Origin: Monoraphidium neglectum
Lineage: Eukaryota > Chlorophyta > Chlorophyceae > Sphaeropleales > Selenastraceae
DNA length: 10,283 nt
Reading direction: 5' to 3'
Assembly: GCF_000611645.1 (NCBI RefSeq)
Contig: NW_014011479.1
Coordinates: forward strand, 1-10,283
The position numbers were made by a program, and so were the translations under genes. The notes under the pieces were generated by a model. The model did no database searches. It worked only from the letters and a program-made list of their open reading frames with translations, and was not told where the DNA came from. How positions within the stretch are numbered: position 1 is the stretch's first letter; each line of letters begins with the position of its first letter. This document shows, piece after piece, positions 8,478 through 10,283 of the stretch.

Positions 8478-8541
8478 AGGTCATGGTTACACAGAGGTCA
8501 TGGTCATGGTCACACAAGTCACAAAGGTCATGGTTACAAAG
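8478..8541. repeat. Short GGTCATGGT minisatellite
   Basis: There are three copies of an AGGTCATGGT-based unit, starting at 8478, 8495 and 8525. The first and third are nearly identical 17-base units (AGGTCATGGTTACA followed by CAG or AAG); the middle one is expanded by an extra TCATGGT and ACAAGTCACA. Looser GTCA-rich echoes continue to about 8640. Confidence 0.8.
8487..8538 (-). terminator. Candidate TGTAA signals for the downstream end of the 9194-10283 gene
   Basis: The minisatellite units carry TTACA at 8487-8491 and 8534-8538, that is TGTAA on the minus strand. They are the first such signals I found after the stop of the minus-strand gene at 9194, implying a 3' UTR of about 660-700 bases. 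Assignment is tentative. Confidence 0.35.
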
Positions 8542-8655
8542 GGTGTGATGGAATCACTGATGTGTTCCCACATTGTGAATACCCGGCAAGGTCAGAGGGT
8601 CAGCATGTCAGTGAGCAAGTCAAGGTTCATCGGGTCGTCACGTTTCAAGCGGTTA

Positions 8656-8701
8656 TCGTTTTGGGTGATCATGCGTGTCGTTTTGGGTGCAATCATGCAT
8701 G
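8656..8701. repeat. Tandem duplication of a 22-24 base unit
   Basis: TCGTTTTGGGTG followed by ATCATGCGTG (8656-8677) is followed directly by TCGTTTTGGGTG and CAATCATGCATG (8678-8701). The two units differ by a small insertion and one or two changes. Confidence 0.8.
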
Positions 8702-9193
8702 GAGATTGGCAGAAGAGTCGTTATGGAGCGGCATTGGTGCTTCATTCAGTGAGGAAGGGGACGAATGAGGTGCTGGTTAGTCCCACCCCGTGCGGTCACC
8801 AACCCCGGCATCAGCTCTGCGCTATGTGACCCCGCATGTGCGTGGCGGGCCGTTGCATCATTTGACGAGCAAGGCGGCAGCACGGGCGCATTTCTCCAGA
8901 GCTACCTACAGTGCGCAGCCAGGCGGCCTGTATGAGACCCTGCCGGCGCGTGCATCCATACCCGTCAGTGCGTTTGGCCGTATGAGGCAGGTGCAAAGCA
9001 AGATATGCCAAACCCCCTTTCGCCCTGCCCGGTGTGCGCACACCCTGCAGCTCGTCCCTGCCCAGGTGGACAGGCGTGCAGTGCAGGAAAAGGTGCGGCG
9101 TGATGAGGAGGAGGACGAGGATGATCATGTTCCGGGTCTTTCTAAACTCGGGTCCCAAGCCAGCTGCTCACTACATTAGGTTTGTCCTTGCCG
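8702..9193 (-). other. Probable 3' UTR or intergenic DNA after the unidentified gene
   Basis: No reading frame here shows family motifs. A short GA-rich tract (GAGGAGGAGGACGAGGATGATC, about 9106-9126) gives a charged or hydrophobic run in chance frames only. The stretch is most simply the 3' UTR of the gene ending at 9194. Confidence 0.4.
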
Positions 9194-9665
9194 CTAATCC
9201 CTTTTTGCAGCCGCGGCGGCCGCGGCCAACTTGGCCCGCAGCTGCGCCACCGCCGCCCTGTCCCCCATGGCCAGGGTCCTCTCCGCCTTGATTTCAGCCC
9301 AGAAATCCTCATCAAGGAGAATCTCTGTTTGCCCCGCTGTGACCTTGAAGTGCTGCAGCAGCACGTCCAAGGCACGCGCAATGCCGCAGGGGCCGCACAG
9401 GCCCACTCCGAGCGCCTCGCACAGCTGGGCGCGCGCGGCGGCCTCCTCGGTGCCCACGCCCACGAGGCCGCCCGCGGCGCAGGCATTGGCGCCCGCGCCT
9501 GCCCCCAGCGCAGCCGGCGGCCCCGCCTGCTGCAGGGCTGCGTGCGGCGCGCTCGCCGGCACGGGGGGCTGCGGCAGCGGCGGCGCCCCAGACGGCAGGC
9601 CGGGCGTACGCGTGGGCGGCGGGATCACCTGCGGCGCCCAGCGGGGGGCCATGGGCTGGCGCACC

Positions 9666-9709
<44 letters not shown>

Positions 9710-10283
9710 GTTGGTTTTGTGGTGGTGGTGCGGCCGCTGCTCAATCGCAGAGGCGCTGGGGAATGCCGCCCCCCAGGCCGAGACCGCAGCCTAGCTGATG
9801 GGGGGGCCCGCCGAGGCGACCCCCGCGGCCGCAGGCGCTGCGGCGTCGTCCATCGCATCTTGGCCCATCGCCTCGACCGCCTCGATGGCGGAGAAGAGGT
9901 GGAGCCCGCCGAGGTCGAACCGCACAGTGCTGCCCTGTTGTTGGTGGAATGGCGAGGGTGGGAATTGTGAGGATCTGTGGCAGCGAAGCCGACGGTTGGC
10001 ACCAGCTTCATGCTCAAAGAAGCAGCAGGCATGAGCTTGCAGCCTGCCACATTTATCGAGCTGCCGGGCAGGCCGCCACCTTTGTGGTGGCCTACATGTG
10101 TGCGCCTGCCCCACAGGCGTCATGGAACATAGAGCCCACCTGCTGCAGCGTGCGCCCTTCGCCGCGCGCCGCCTTGGTCCCTCGGCTGCTCTGGACGTAA
10201 TCCATCGCGCTGGCAGCTACCTGCCGCTTTGCCCCGTTGCCGCCGCCGCCCACGCGCCCGCCGCCGCGCCCGCCGCCTGGCGC
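9194..10283 (-). CDS. Unidentified low-complexity polyglutamine protein (5' end missing, frame with TAG)
   Basis: I do not recognise this protein. Proposed minus-strand pieces are 10283-10140, which begins in a Gly/Arg-rich run and includes KRQVAASAMDYVQSS, and 9934-9194. The 205-bp intron between them (donor GTGGGC, acceptor CAACAACAG) joins in phase 0. The second piece starts STVRFDLGGLHLFSAIEAVEA, then turns Ala-rich and meets a TAG at 9791-9793. The same frame continues past it through HHHH, 13 glutamines and a Pro/Ala-rich linker. It ends in a plausible helical domain (about 9196-9440, with EILLDEDFWAEIKAERTLAMGD) and AAAKRD before the TAG at 9194. An 84-bp intron with a weak GTCGCC donor and a GAGCAG acceptor (9820-9737) would remove the inner TAG in frame. 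Composition hints at a nuclear regulatory protein, but that is a guess. Confidence 0.55.
9668..9706 (-). repeat. (CAG)13 tract encoding polyglutamine
   Basis: Thirteen uninterrupted CTG triplets on the plus strand are CAG codons in the proposed minus-strand frame. They follow a histidine run (CAC codons). This is the second pure CAG tract in the window. Confidence 0.92.
9935..10139 (-). other. Proposed intron of the unidentified gene (205 bp)
   Basis: The donor is GTGGGC after CTGCAGCAG, and the acceptor is CCAACAACAG before GGCAGCACT. Both ends are phase 0, and the flanking sequence on each side uses exon-like GC-rich codons. There is no homology to confirm it. Confidence 0.55.

Noticed and set aside
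8397..8829. Plus-strand frames over the minisatellite
   Set aside because: The peptide is made of repeat-derived His/Gly units and has no homology I recognise.
8811..9158. Minus-strand frame beginning with a hydrophobic stretch (MIILVLLLITPHLFL)
   Set aside because: The hydrophobic run comes from a GA-rich tract on the other strand. The rest has no conserved feature, and codon use is unlike the neighbouring exons.
7868..9190. Search for tRNA, snRNA or a transposon relic in the gene-poor stretch
   Set aside because: I saw no tRNA B-box-like sequence with a matching acceptor stem, no terminal inverted repeats and no transposase or reverse transcriptase motifs.

Overview
This window looks like nuclear DNA of a green alga (Chlorophyta, most likely a core chlorophyte). 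The coding exons are very GC-rich. Every gene is split by short GT-AG introns of about 77-520 bp. CA dinucleotide tracts and CAG/CTG tracts are common. TGTAA, the usual polyadenylation signal of chlorophyte algae, lies downstream of the minus-strand stop codons. No bacterial, viral, CRISPR, insertion-sequence or tRNA signature was seen. The species cannot be named from the sequence alone.

Layout. (1) 27-3799, plus strand: the 3' part of the lariat debranching enzyme gene DBR1, seven exons, with the 5' end outside the window. (2) 4518-5896, minus strand: a complete five-exon LSM8 gene for a 103-residue Sm-like protein of the U6 snRNA-binding ring. (3) 6339-7790, minus strand: a complete three-exon gene for a class I SAM-dependent methyltransferase of the Methyltransf_11 type, 305 residues. 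(4) 7791-9193: about 1.4 kb without a convincing gene, containing a small GGTCATGGT minisatellite and a short tandem duplication. (5) 9194-10283, minus strand: the 3' part of an unidentified low-complexity gene with a 13-glutamine run. Its reading frame is interrupted by a single in-frame TAG that may be hidden in an 84-bp intron.

How the genes relate. DBR1 and LSM8 are tail to tail, and both act in pre-mRNA splicing metabolism: DBR1 opens excised intron lariats, and LSm2-8 binds the 3' end of U6 snRNA. LSM8, the methyltransferase and the unidentified gene all point the same way on the minus strand. The gap between the methyltransferase poly(A) signal and the LSM8 start codon is only about 120 bp. 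Nothing suggests a novel multigene system. The points worth a second look are the interrupted frame of the last gene, the duplicated acidic motif and glycine-rich insertion in DBR1, and the CA-repeat splice acceptors of the DBR1 gene.
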